Made by a program: the position numbers and the translations under genes. DNA of 64,000 bases from Gibbula magus (taxonomy: Eukaryota > Mollusca > Gastropoda > Trochida > Trochidae). The stretch covers positions 73,830,593-73,894,592 of the forward strand of contig OW388289.1 of assembly GCA_936450465.1 (NCBI GenBank). The letters run 5' to 3'. Below are positions 45,780 to 58,414 of the stretch, piece by piece (positions within the stretch are counted from its first letter, which is position 1; each line of letters starts with the position of its first letter). The notes beneath the pieces are model-generated. The model was given only the letters and a program-made list of their open reading frames with translations, was not told the origin of the DNA and ran no database searches.

Positions 45780-47105
45780 TCTCATCGCATATTTGGAAAA
45801 GCAACTCTAGTCTTCTTTACGGTTATGGGGGCGGACCAAATTATCCTAAGGAGTGTGTGTGTCAGCGTGCCACAGCAGCCAATGTTTGTTCAGAACGCAA
45901 TTAACCGATATTACGACGACAACAGTGTCAAATTGATTCCCTCATAAAATAAGTCGCCGGAGGTACAATATTTGATACATGCATCGCAGGGATGCAACAA
46001 ACCTTATTAATCACGCCAATGTTGAATTTGCTAAAAATATTAACTATTACAATTTTGCCCCCAACCCATTTCACCAATACAAATACAATACATGACCTGC
46101 GGACATCAATCAATATTTTCCAGTAACTTCTAAACACCCAATACCTTCACTACCTGATGACACATAACAAACATAGACTTGTGGGTACATTCCAGTCCTC
46201 GAAACTCATCAAAGATGGCCCTCATAGCAATATCTTTCATACGTAGTGCCTGAAATGGAATAAGTGGACGGTTACTTAGTGAGGTTGGATAGTACACCTT
46301 TGTCTGGAGCATCTCCACAATTCAGATTATCACTTGCTTAACCACGTAGTTTTATTTCATTTGTTCATTGTCGTAACAGATGTATTAGAATTAGAATTAT
46401 TGTGTTGTTACATATAAGGAAGGTTATTGTTTTATAATTATGGGAACAATGTTTTGTTTTATGATAAGGAAAAAACCCATTTGTTTTAGACATGAATTTA
46501 CGAATGATAATTAATAATATTAATTTCAGGTCATGTATCCAACCAATAATACCAAATTATTCTATTTCTCAACATATTGGTGTTTTGTATCCAACCTCCT
46601 ACCATTGCAGAACGTCTGAATGTTATGGTGCTCACGATATCATGGGTACTTATTCAGCGAGGACACCATGTTCAAATGCGTTAAATAACTTAAATAAATA
46701 AATAAATAATAAATCTGTCTTGATAGTAAACTTACGCTAATCATTTGGTTTGCATCAATCTGTTACTATAATTCTGAAGGACGAAATATCCACGTCGTTA
46801 CAATATTCATCAAGAAAAGATACTGCAAAAATAATCCCCGGCAGCCTAATAACATTTGGAAACAGACAGAAGCAGGTACTCAGTGGTGTTTATAGTGACC
46901 ACTCTTCAGTTTCCCCTTTGAGTTAATGTTTTGAGTTAAAGTCAACTTCAGAATGTGCTTTTAAGTTTAAAGGGAAGGGACCCATTTACTTCTATGTATA
47001 ATTCTCAAGAAAGTGTCAACTAATTCTGCAAACCATGTAACTTGTGAATCATAAGTACAAGAATCATCATGGTGAACGTTTTCCATCCAGCGAGATCAAG
47101 ACAGT
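45780..47105. other. Non-coding stretch
   Basis: Only an (AAAT)n run near 46690-46715 stands out. Confidence 0.4.
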
Positions 47106-47109
47106 ACTT

Positions 47110-47275
47110 GGAATGAAAGAGCTCTCGTTATCTTTAAAGTGCCATGCCTATTTTTAGATATACATCAGTTAGTTTGCTATTTGCTCAAACTGTCCCTTGA
47201 GGTGTGTCGCAGGTGTCATTTGATTCAATGTTAGAATTAAATCCACTCCAGCCTTAGCAGTTCATTGATTTGAAC
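47110..47275. repeat. Local dispersed duplicate D1, copy 2
   Basis: Diverged copy of 44950-45120, 2.2 kb away in the same orientation. Similarity may extend weakly upstream to about 47050. Confidence 0.7.
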
Positions 47276-47955
47276 CTTAATTGAATCATGATGGCATTGC
47301 ATATTTACTCACAGACAGCAGATTAAGAGTGATATACCAACACATGGATGATGCCACGTGTTAAGAGGCAGAAGCGTGGGGAAAATAAATAATATTATGT
47401 ATCATATATACTATGTTATATGTAGAGTATAGATGACACACATTTATATCTCCCAAGCCTGTGTTACGAACGGATGGGTTAACTTTATATTTACATTTCC
47501 GTACGGAAAATGATTTAACTGGGTTTTTAATTTCTATTATTTCAAATGTTCTTCATATGTGTTATCGTTTTATTATAAGGTATCGGAAAAATATGTTTAA
47601 GATGATGTGAGCGATAAATTGCCAGTTTCACAAGTTTGTTATCTAAGGAATTTCGCCAGAAAATCCTTTGCTAAAAGTAGACCAGATCATTATCCGGATG
47701 TCACTGGTAACTATGGCGTCGATACTTAGTAACGATAGACGTATCTTATTAAGTTTACCGCCTTTGTGCCTACTTTCACTTTGTGATGAAGTCATCACAG
47801 GAAAACATCTGATATTTTCTCAATATCGCCGAAAACCATTGAGGGTTAGACAACAATCGCGAGTCAGAGATTTGATGTAACATTAAAAGGGATGAGATGA
47901 AATGTAAGTCAGGCAACATAACCAAACTGAATGAATGTGACATGACATGAATATA

Positions 47956-49285
47956 TACTGATGGAAACGAATAAGGGAACGCTTAATTACTGTTAACTTA
48001 TGTCTGGCATGTTCCGTTTGTTCGAGGCTGCGTCGGGCCAAGTTTACTTTCACTGAAAACGTACCATGCACGTGATTTCCATGCATGGTAACGTCCATTT
48101 AACCTTCAAGGAGTCAACGAATGTCAGTGTACCTTTACCTTCAGAATCATGCCTAGAGCATACCTTTCTGCTAATGAGAAATGGCAGGCTATCGGGTGCA
48201 TAAACAGCGGCCAATCAATATGCCAGACATCCAGACAATTTAACAAGTCTAAAAGTGTGATTTCGCGACTGTGGAACCGGTACCGTCAGACAGGGAACGT
48301 AAAGATTAGACCCGGTCGTGGTCCAAAACATAAGACAACGCCCCGAAACGACCGCCAGCTGGTGCTGCTGTCCTTACGTAACCGATTTAAACCAGCATCG
48401 AAAATAAACTCTGAGTTCAGGGCAGTAACGAGACTAAGAATTTGTGACCGTACTGTCAGAAACAGACTTAAAGCAGTAGGCTTAAAGTCACGTCGTCCTG
48501 TTGTTGGGGTAAGGCTGACTGCGGAACACAGACGTCTGAGCAGAGCATGGGCTACACAACATCGAGTTAGACAACTTCGACATTGGCGCAATACCATGTT
48601 CAGTGATGAGTCACGATTCAATGTGGACTTCGCAGATGGTCGGATCCGCGTTTGGCGACGCCTGCGTGAACGTCACCATCAGTGCACCATCAAACAACAC
48701 GATTCCTACGGGGGCGGATCTGTGATGGTATGGGGCGGCATAACCTACGACCATAGGACCAATCTTGTTCGACTTGATGGAAGGGTGACTGGTGTCCGTT
48801 ACCGAGACGAAGTGTTGCAACCTGTTGTTCTTCCTTTCCGCCGTAAAGTGGGTGTAAACTTTGAGTTTCAACATGACAATGCTCGACCCCACACGGCTCA
48901 CGTCAGCAGGGATTTTCTCACGCAAAACAACATCAGAGTGTTGCCATGGCTGTCCAAGAGCCCAGACATTAATCCCATTGAACACCTCTGGGACGTTCTT
49001 TGACGTCGGGTGAGGGATCGTGATGTTCTACCCCAGACACCTGATGCCATGTTCAAAGCTCTCCAAGAAGAGTGGCGCGCAGTTCTTCGGGCTGTCATCC
49101 GGAAGTTGATCCAAAGTGTTCCACGCCGGTGTGAAGAAGTGATCAGGAAACAGGGAGGACACACCAGATACTGAAATTTCACCTGTGGTGTACATACTTA
49201 ATGAAATATATATGATCAAAAACCCATGACAATAAAACAAATTTCACCATCAATACATGCGTTCCTTTATTCATTTCCATCAGTA
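47956..49285 (+). mobile_element. Tc1-like DNA transposon, nearly intact
   Basis: 1330 bases with TIRs of about 27 bases (TACTGATGGAAACGAATAAG at the left, the complement with 2 mismatches at the right), flanked by TA at 47954-47955 and 49286-49287. One transposase frame fills the interior. The full length and well-matched TIRs point to a relatively recent insertion. Confidence 0.93.
48149..49174 (+). pseudogene. Tc1-like transposase (DD34E) with one nonsense codon
   Basis: The transposase cuts and pastes the element at TA sites in the nucleus. ATG 48149 opens 341 codons ending at TGA 49172-49174, the usual Tc1 length, with a single in-frame TGA at codon 285 (49001-49003). Residues 1-115 form the paired-type helix-turn-helix pair (SICQTSRQFNKSKSVISRLW; ICDRTVRNRLKAVGLKSR) with an AT-hook-like RPGRGPK. 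The catalytic triad is present: D153 in FSDESRF, D243 in QHDNARPH and E278 in SPDINPIEHLW, with 34 residues between the last two. The codons after the stop (RRVRDRDVL...LQEEWRAV...IRKLIQSVPRRC) still read the normal C-terminal helices, so the stop is the only obvious damage. As it stands, a protein of 284 residues lacking the C-terminus would be made. Confidence 0.93.
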
Positions 49286-49289
49286 TATT

Positions 49290-51500
49290 AAGCTTTCTTC
49301 AGAATTAACTTGAGAGAAAAAGTCAATTCAATCTGTAACAAAAGTGGATTATGATTTCTAAAGACATTCCGACCTTCAGTCATATGATAATGTTGTTTTC
49401 GGTAGAATGTCGGTTCAGTTTCAGTTGACAATATTGATCCAATTCAATACCAGAAAAGGATTTTAAAACCTGGACTTAACCAGCATTAAAACACTTCTGT
49501 AGGTCATCACAAAATCAAAGTTTCAGTGGTTGCAAATTCAAGTTTAGAATGGATAACTTTATCTAGTTTATGTGATATGTTCATTACGACAAAATGTTGA
49601 TGTAACGAGCTAGAGCGAATACGTTCTGTCACCATATCAATGTTGTTCAGTTGCATATCCTGTATTAAGAATAAACATTGTTATTCTTCGAGCCTTGGCA
49701 AGCTAAAATAAAATATTGTTTATCCCAATGAAGGATATGTACCATCCTATTTAAATTCACCCGCTGTCGCCTTATGTAAATCAGATTAGCGCGTACCTCT
49801 CATTTTGAGGCGAGGGTTGCTCCCCTCCCAGTCATATGTATGAAGAGTGAAGATGGACATTAGGTTAACGCAACATGAGACTCAAACTACCTTGCTTAAC
49901 TGTCAGTAAAACGTTTGCTTGATAGATTTAAACTCGCAATTAACCTGTTTGACACTGCTTGAACTTGATCATAATACGTTTTGTCACACAATGCATTGCA
50001 CATTTTTTGTTTTATCATTTCTTAAATTAATGTCTCTTTCCTTTATTTCCGGCGTTCCAAGCAGGAGACGTCATTTTCAAAGGACCCGACACTTGACCTC
50101 TGTAATTGTCATCGGTATCCGCATATGACCCCAACAGATATCGAATTTATCCTGCCGAGAAGAACTTCGTCAATGGTTGGTACACTTACGTGTACACTTT
50201 TGTATTAAGCAATCTTGTTAGTAGACGTATCCATGCATAGGCTCATGTTTGATTAACAGGGTGTGTCTTTACACAGTAACCTTGCCAATACGTACACTTA
50301 ATCGAACACTATTCAGTTCAAGTGTATTACTGGCACTTCAGAACCTCTATATACAGCGTTGCATTGTGTTTCATCCAGCAGGAAAATGACCTTGTGGTAT
50401 ACATTAATAAAGTATTCAATGATTCGTGAACGGGTTTCGGTAACCGTAATGTGAATAACTGGCATCATAAGTGTACTTTGGGAATAATCCAGATGTGGAC
50501 GATGTGTGTTGTGCGTGTGACGAAGACATACATTACAGCAATACTGGAAGTAGATAGAACAGAACGCATCTGTAGATGTATTAGGGAAAGTCTCACTGTT
50601 TCCAAACACATATTTCTTTATTTTTCGTTTAAAAAATAACGAAACGTGACTCAGAATTGTATTACGCAATACTTGAAGATGCTTTAAATCATCATGAAGG
50701 AGCTTTAATTGGCTGATTGCAATAACAAACAGGGCCTTGGTCTGAATTGCAAATGTACTCTGTTTATTTAGCAAGTAAATAAAGTATGTATACAAAGTAG
50801 GTCGCACAATAATTTCGTAGTGGAAAGTACTTTGGCTTTCGCAAATGACGATACTTTATATGTTCAATGCTTACATCACCCTTTGTCACACAGGCCTAAA
50901 CTCTACACTTATCACCTCTTGGGACTTTTCATTAGGAATATGTACCGAAGGAGGATAATTTGAGTCATGTAAATCACGTTATGAAAAGGCATGTAACGTG
51001 ATGATTTTTTAAAATGTTATATTTTTTAAATTAACATAATGAATAAAATCTATCTAAATTTATTTATATTGATTTAACAGGTGAAGATTGTGTATTGCAA
51101 ACTCCTTTGAAAAGGAGATAGAAATATTGAAAAATACAATAAATGTGTCATACGACAGAAATGTAATCCTTTTTTTCAAAACTGACATATATGTATCAAA
51201 TTTGTGATAGCGGCACATACCCTCTGGACAGGCAAGCGTTCTTTGACGGGAAGAAACACTATATTGTCTGAACATTTTCCCATTATTTTCTGTTAAAATA
51301 ATAAAAACAACAGCAATTGAAGATCAAGAATAGTCATCAGACCTCCATACCCGACAGATCGACACAAACGGTACCGTTGGCTTTGTTGTGTGGAACGGCA
51401 ACGTTGGAACTTCGTCATTGAGTAACCCGATATGCGCAGACGCCTCAAAGCTACTGTCATGAATGAATGACAGTTTATTCTGTCAAAAAGGCAACAGGCC
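49290..51500. other. Long non-coding stretch
   Basis: A 164-codon minus-strand frame at 50313-50807 is the longest here. It has no recognisable domain and an opposite-strand shadow, and is not called. Confidence 0.35.
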
Positions 51501-51519
51501 CATATGGCATTAAGCTACT

Positions 51520-51990
51520 GGCATTGGGGCCAGAAAAGTGATCAGACGTCGTGGACCGGCAACGGTGGAACTTAAAGGTCACAGAGGAGGATTCACTGGT
51601 CCAAGGAAAGTCTTTTGCTCCTACGTACTGTTGAAGGGCAAGACGAGTATGGGGGATACAAACACGCGTTACACATATGGTGAGGGTGTTATTCTTAAGA
51701 TTGCCGTATTAGGCGACACTATCAAGGGGCGCTCACAGGCGCTCGGTATATACCTGAGGTGCTGGACCCAGTCCTAAAAGATCATTTTGATGACAACAGA
51801 CACTTACAGTAGACACTTATCATGGGTGATAATGCTCGACCCCATCGTTACCAATGGCCAGCAATGTGCACTGATTTACACGCCATTGAGAATATATGGG
51901 ACAAAATTGGCCGACGGATTGGTGGAAGCCTTTCTCAACAGAACCTTAAGGATTTGGAGGCAGCCTTACATGGTGTCAGCAAATCCCCTT
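51520..51990 (+). pseudogene. Second Tc1-like transposase, decayed and internally deleted
   Basis: The first part is garbled: VDRQRWNLKVTEEDS near 51545 sits where Tc1 proteins have RW..VLFTDES. Then GARYIPEVLDPVLKDHFDDN and, after a stop, TLIMGDNARPHR (second catalytic Asp) read in frame near 51740-51845. The 34-residue stretch is deleted to QWPAMCTDLHAIENIWDKIG (catalytic Glu in IEN), then RRIGGSLSQQNLKDLEAALH to about 51975. The C-terminus and TIRs are not seen. The sequence differs clearly from the element at 48-49 kb, so it is another Tc1-type lineage and much older. Confidence 0.8.
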
Positions 51991-52039
51991 GGAAGGAATC
52001 GGGGGTATGTCGAGAACAGTTGGCACACTCGTTTGGTGG

Positions 52040-52225
52040 ACCGGGTCAGTTTCCGGGAACCCGAAAGCAAGGAAGTGCCCGGCTGTAAACCGGGTTGCGC
52101 ACTCGATTTGATTCGGCTTACGATACGTTTTCCCGTTCGGCGGACCCGTTCTCCCCGCTTTTAAAAGAGCGGACATTCGGGTTCAAGATGGCGGCAAGTT
52201 GGAGTTATTTGTTTGTGTAAAACCA
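52040..52225 (+). promoter_or_regulatory. CpG-rich stretch with YY1-type AAGATGGCGGC over an ATG
   Basis: About 150 bases much richer in G, C and CpG than the surroundings (CCCGTTCGGCGGACCCG, CTCCCCGCTTTTAAAAGAGC) end in AAGATGGCGGC (52185-52195). This motif is bound by YY1 and lies just downstream of many animal transcription starts, often over the start codon. From that ATG only ten codons (MAASWSYLFV) are open unless an intron follows. Promoter function is inferred. Confidence 0.4.
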
Positions 52226-53490
52226 ATTTACTGTTTGTCAACTGAAGTTAACTTGAACCTAAAGGGCCAATGTCTGAATGTGCATTCAATGAATCTTTTA
52301 CCTTTAGTTATTAGAAAATTATCAAAGCCTTTTCGTCATTTAAGCATATTTACTTCAACAGGTCAACAGCAAGTAATCTTTCATTAAAATGTATATTTTT
52401 GAATATTTCTTTCAGCCAAACCTTTGATTTTAGAAAAAACAAAGAGTATGTTCAGACAAATGAGATTAACATTAATAGATCTATTTATCACTTTATCAGT
52501 TTTTGTTAATAATTCGAATACAAAATACGTTAAAGTTAAGATGAAAACAAGACTAGGTCTATAAAATATGACAGCTGCAACGATTTAACATTCAAGCCAA
52601 TATTTCTGTCTATGAATGTAACCATTTAGTCAGCATGCATGTACCCACCCGCACATCGTCATATGTGTACACAGGCCAAGATAAGTGTTCATATAAGTTT
52701 ACTTGAAAGGAAACATTTTCTTCTCTGACGTTTAGCTTTAAATAGTTATTAATGATTAATATTTGGGTCGCCTCAACGATATGATTATCGATTGCAGGTC
52801 AACTATGAGAAATATGTGCAATTTTGTCTTTGAAAATTAACTGTTATGGTGTTATTGTTTTTACTTTTTTAAAATGCCCAAGATTGTATTGTTATATGTG
52901 AATTTAAATTGTGTCAGAAAGACATCCTTGACTACTGTGAAATATGGAAACAAAAAGCACGTGTCTTGCACAGAAGAGTTGGCCCAAGTTATGTTATCCA
53001 ATGACACATTGAATGATATCATAAATGTTCATCATTATGTTAGGCTCCAAACCTATTTTGGAGATACAAAATAAAAACACGATAATTCCGAAATCCTGTG
53101 TAGTCATGAACACCAAGGAAATAGTTGTAGGCACTAAATTAGATTGCTCCCTCGACAATTTTCTAAATTATTTTCGAAGCAACTACACACCTATTTGTAA
53201 TATTGTAAAATGTATTATGCATCCATTTGGAAGGACACGTTAATTGGGAGTGACAGTGCTTTTTACTTCAAATTACATTAAATAATTAAGTGATTAATAC
53301 TACTACTACTACTATATATATATATACCGGTATATATACCGCTTTGGCCGATGATAACATTTTTTTTATCATATATGTTACGAGGATGTAAATCTAAGGG
53401 ATCAATCCAATGGGAAGAGGACATTGTGATGATGAAAAAACACATAAATGATCTTTATTGATAATATATTGAAAGTGGTAGTGTCCTGTC
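52226..53490. other. Stretch between two convergent CpG-rich islands
   Basis: AT-rich. The 66- and 72-codon frames at 52874-53243 (+) are not recognised. A (CTA)n-(TA)n microsatellite lies at about 53297-53325. Confidence 0.35.
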
Positions 53491-53492
53491 TA

Positions 53493-53740
53493 TTAATATG
53501 CATATAGATAAACACATATTATGAGAAATGAGTGCACTCTGTGCATCATATCGTCCTCATAACCCAGTAACTCGTCCAAAACGTAATGCGCAACAAAATC
53601 AGCCGCCATCTTTGATATCGTCCGACTCACTCGATTCGTATTTCGCGGTAAGGTGTACGGTCCCGGTTCCGACCGGGTCCTTGCCCGACTGCAGCAAAAC
53701 GATCGCGAGTCCGCCCAGTGTTTGCAACCATTCAGACACG
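53493..53740 (-). CDS. Candidate first exon with YY1-type start (unidentified)
   Basis: On the minus strand a CpG-rich stretch (53615-53740) leads to AAGATGGCGGC (53602-53612). From its ATG (53607-53609) 38 codons are open: MAADFVAHYVLDELLGYEDD, then MMHRVHSFLI, to a stop at 53493. The acidic, helical start looks protein-like. A full gene would need splicing near 53510, where only weak GT donors are seen. It may be a host first exon pointing left, or an ORF of a transposon. No family recognised. Confidence 0.3.
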
Positions 53741-53744
53741 AGGT

Positions 53745-56175
53745 GGCAGCACACGTTATAGACAGTATGTAAGGTGATTTCGAACTATTGTTGAGTTGTG
53801 TAGTTGTAAGGCAGAGAGTTAGTTGACAGATGCCCCTAATATTCACAGTGTCATTGCTAATGTAGCATCCCTCAGAAGCTTTCATACTGCATTCGGAAAC
53901 ATCTCGGTCATCAGAATAATATTGACAGTCGATGCCAGTGTAGGAATAATATGGTTTATCATATAATGGAGGATGTTATCGATCTAATACAGCAATATGA
54001 TAAACTTGGTATCCAAATCTGATAAATATGCAAATCAGGTCAAATGTCTACTTTCGCAAAATTCCAAACAGTTCAGGCGAATCATACTACTTATAATCAT
54101 TTACCGGTCATTGAAAAGCCTAACCACGTACACGAGTATTTCCAATTAAACGAATGTATCTAAAAACAAATCACCTCAGGGTATTTATATTTTGAGTAGG
54201 TCAAGTAATTGTACATTTGTTAAACATTCATACAACAACTTCAGTGCACCATTTTCCAAAGTAATGCTGGTAGTGTCTCTTCCATTTCCTGTGTCCTGTG
54301 GCCAACCGACACTCCTAGGCCTAGTCGATCGAACTTACACTTTCGTAGTTCTGTAGAGCTGAACATACGTTATTAGCTATATGTAGATTAATAGTACTTA
54401 TTTTCATAAAGAAAGGAAACAACCCCAGCTCGCATTATACACTACCTGTTTTTCCAAATATATTATATAAATGATATTGAAACTAAAAACATACTTGGTT
54501 AATAATCTCTTATATGCAAAGAAAACATTGATTAACTCTGTTCAAGGCTTGAGCATTTAAATACATAGTAATTAAGCAAGGTAAATGGACACGTACTTTG
54601 ATGTATCGTGCTTTATGAAAATCACCTGACATTAGAAAACAATATTGAATACATTAAGGACATACTAGATTACGATTTCTTGAATCTTTCCATAAAATGA
54701 CACTGGTGTTTAACTCCATTTTATTAAGTCGTAACAAAACAGAACAAAGTTTTTAATAAAACTGACTTGGAAATGTACTGATGCTCGGAATTCAACAGTT
54801 TTGTGGTTCAATTTGAGAACCCTGCAACTGTTTGATTGCAAACAAATTTGCAATCAAGTTTACAATCAGCGCCGTTAATTGAAGGGACGATATTCGATTA
54901 TGTATTGATTAAATTCATAAGGGAAAATGGACATTGTGTTCTTTTATCATAGGACCAAATAAGGGCATGACGTGTCCATGTCAAGTTACCAATCTGATCA
55001 TTGCAGTGTATATTCCCACTTTCCCGTACAGGCTACGCATATAGTACAAACTTATATCATAAGTTGACTTAAGCAGTAAGTTTGGGTGACTATGTCAAGG
55101 CTTGTTATACTGTTGGCACATGATCATTGGCACAGTGCTGTAAATAGCTTCAGTGATCTTCAGCATCGGTGGGATTCGCCCGATTGACGACTTTTTTCAT
55201 TGCTGAATAATCAGTTTCAAGAGTTTCAATATTTCCTTCCATGAGTTGTGAAACCTGGGACAAGATAACGTATTCAAATTGTGAATGTGTTCACTTTACA
55301 GTAAGTTGCTAACGTGTTGAAAGTAAAATGTAGTTGTCCTTCAAACGTCATATACTAAATGGTATACTGAGTCAGACCATGGTCAGTCAGAGCGCTATGA
55401 ACATAATGTAATGGATTATTTTCTCTTTGATAAGTTTTCTAGAAGTTCAGATGATGTCAAATGAAAAAAATGTTATGAATATACAGGCGACGTTTCGACA
55501 TATATACTAATGTCGCTGTCAAGCAAGTGATGCATACGAGAAAACATTTCGAAGTATCGCGAAACGTATTAAGGAATAAAGAAGTTGTTTATCCATAAAA
55601 CAGTTCTTCATTCGATTTTTATTACAATTTGTTACACTAATTTACATTTTTTGGATTGATGCTTCAGATATAGTATGTGGGCTGAACTTTTATAAGTTAT
55701 CCTTCATTATCATAGTGTATGTTTTACACAGGAGAAGAAATTCAAGCCAGAATACAAATTGTCTATAGCCTACTTGGTTTTCTTACATCAAAACTATCGA
55801 GTGATGTATACGTATTGTAATCGTATAAGCAGTCTGACCGGTAAATCACTCTATGTAAACTGATGCTGTCTCTGTTCAATGAAATCTTCGTGTCTATTTT
55901 CTATCTGTAGACTGAATAATTTAATAAGTCGTTCAGCACTTTGTCATTTTTACTACAATCATTGATAGTTTATCTTTGTTTATAACTCACCCGTTGAAGA
56001 TATCGCAGTTTAATAAATCTACCGTATTATTACACTTAGTGTAATAACATCGCGTGCTGCCGATTGACGTGACGTCATAATGGCAAAAATATGACCTCCC
56101 AAGGTCAGCGCCGCGGTCGCAATGGAGTGTGTCCCATTTATCGACGAGTTTGTGGAATTAAGTGGCATTTAAATC
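53745..56175. other. Long non-coding stretch
   Basis: No supported gene. TGACGTGACGTCA near 56068 is a strong CRE-like double site within a short GC-richer stretch (56050-56165). Confidence 0.35.
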
Positions 56176-56179
56176 AGTG

Positions 56180-56335
56180 AGTAATAAATAAAATACTAAA
56201 CTCGTTTCCGTTTAATAACACATTTATGAAACTCGTGAGATGGTATTTGTATGCTTTCGCTCGTTAAATACAAACCACTCACTCGTTTCATAAATATGTT
56301 ATTAAACGGAACGTCGTTTAGTATTCTCTATTTGT
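56180..56335. mobile_element. Foldback MITE with arms of about 60 bp
   Basis: AAATACTAAACTCGTTTCCG...TTTATGAAACTCGTGAG (56190-56250) pairs with CACTCGTTTCATAAATATGT...GTTTAGTATT (ending 56325) around a short loop near 56255. There is no ORF and the flanking target duplication is unclear. Confidence 0.7.
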
Positions 56336-56417
56336 CGCTCCAGGAATCAGTTCTACATGTGACCAATCCCTCGTAAGAAAAATAGTAACATTTACCAATA
56401 CATATATATGAAACATA

Positions 56418-57413
56418 ACAACATAGTACCAAAGTATTATATCAAATAAACTTGACTCAGAATTATTGTTGTTTTGTTACTTTGTACAACAGTTAATTAT
56501 AATCAATTTTAATATTTCTTCTATTCTCTTTAAAGGCGCTATAGCACGGTTATCTTACTGAAATAAAATGATATCACGAAACGGTAAATACGTATTACAA
56601 TGGCCAAATTATACTCCCGAGTATTCTAAAACGAGTGTTCATTGATTCAAGTGATCTGACTGATGTAGCGATACTTAGACACTCAAAGTAGAGTTATAAA
56701 TATGACACCATGAGAGAATGGTCAACCATCTAGCTGTCTAAACTCTCACATTCCCATGAGACCTTCAAATCTACCTCAAACATTGAAAAGTTCCACAACA
56801 TTGTCGATTCATTTCCTTTCAATACGGGTAACCGTTGTCTATGGATACGGCTTCACTGGTCGTGAAATGAGATGTTTTACCGTCTAACATAACACTAATA
56901 ATAGCAAATTTGAGAACAACATAGTACCAAAGTATTATATCAAATAAACTTGACTCAGAATTATTGTTGTTTTGTTACTTTGTACAACAGTTAATTATAA
57001 TCAATTTTAATAATTCTTCTATTCTCTTTAAAGGCGCTATAGCACGGTTATCTTACTGAAATAAAATGATATCACGAAACGGTAAATACGTATTACAATG
57101 GCCAAATTATACTCCCGAGTATTCTAAAACGAGTGTTCATTGGTTCAAGTGATCTGACTGATGTAGCGATACTTAGACACTCAAAGTAGAGTTATAAATA
57201 TGACACCATGAGAGAATGGTCAACCATCTAGCTGTCTAAACTCTCACATTCCCATGAGACCTTCAAATCTACCTCAAACATTGAAAAGTTCCACAACATT
57301 GTCGATTCATTTCCTTTCAATACGGGTAACCGTTGTCTATGGATACGGCTTCACTGGTCGTGAAATGAGATGTTTTACCGTCTAACATAACACTAATAAT
57401 AGCAAATTTGAGA
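56418..57413. repeat. 498-bp tandem duplication, almost identical
   Basis: Two head-to-tail copies, 56418-56915 and 56916-57413. By eye they differ at about two positions (TTAATATTTC versus TTAATAATTC; TTCATTGATTC versus TTCATTGGTTC). The unit contains no ORF. It is either a very recent duplication or an assembly artefact. Confidence 0.95.
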
Positions 57414-57419
57414 AAACAA

Positions 57420-58410
57420 AATATGCAAAAGCGTGCAACTTGCTTTCTAAAGAATGCATTAATACAAAATTGTCCTTAGATGATATTTAGTTAACGAATC
57501 ACACTTTCATGATTAAAACATGTACAATGTACATGTATTTTGATGATGATACATTTTTCATTCCGTGATGAATAAAACAATGATCACAATTGTTTTCAAA
57601 TCTTTTCCCCATCAGTATCCTCTGTTATGAGCACGGACGATTCTACCTTCAACCTGAATCAGTCAGTACATGGAAACCTTTGAACGATATCACATTTCTT
57701 GATGGTCAGACGTTCAGGCGTCAAATTTGAAAACTGTATTTGCAAAACGAGTTATTCGGCTGGATTAAATAAACTTTCTCACATTTGGTTGTCAAATATG
57801 TTTGCTCAAAGTGCTCAATGGCATACTTTTGAAAATAAAACAATTTGTATACAAATTGAAAGCGTTAAGATTTGAATACACTTTGCATGGTCTGAAAGTA
57901 AAAACTAAATACGTTTAACTTCGGCGTATAATCATCAAATTCATGTTGAATGTTTTATGGATGAAGTATTCGTTGTCTTTCTAAAATGGTGAACAAATGC
58001 TTCAGTTTCTAATTGGTTTTAGTTAAATATAAAATGACAGCGTATACATTTGAAATGAATAAAACACTGTCAATTGATACAATTTAAACATGGCTAACTT
58101 GCCATGTCATTTCATTATTATTGCCACAGGTATTTTCCATGACAGCCACCTACATAAAGAAAATTTTATAAATTCGGGGGACGAAGTTTTTTTTACTTAG
58201 GACGTATTATTTTCAGCAATACCAACCCCTGTGATCAAATCAATATAGAAGTAGGTTTCATATTTATTTCATAATGCTTAAGAATGTCATAGGAAATTTG
58301 ACTTTCAAGGCATAAATTATGAGAGTAGATTTTGTCATTGTGGTTTTCTAAAACACCTATTTCCCAAATGCTGCCTAACTTGAAAGATGTATTAATCTGT
58401 CATTAAATAT
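57420..58410. other. Non-coding stretch
   Basis: AT-rich; nothing recognised. Confidence 0.4.
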
Positions 58411-58414
58411 GGGA

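Noticed and set aside
48286..49240. Minus-strand frames of 94-124 codons under the Tc1 transposase
   Set aside because: Shadows of the plus-strand transposase, which has the full DD34E signature.
50313..50807. 164-codon frame (-), the longest outside transposons
   Set aside because: No recognisable domain and an overlapping frame on the other strand; compatible with chance in AT-rich DNA.
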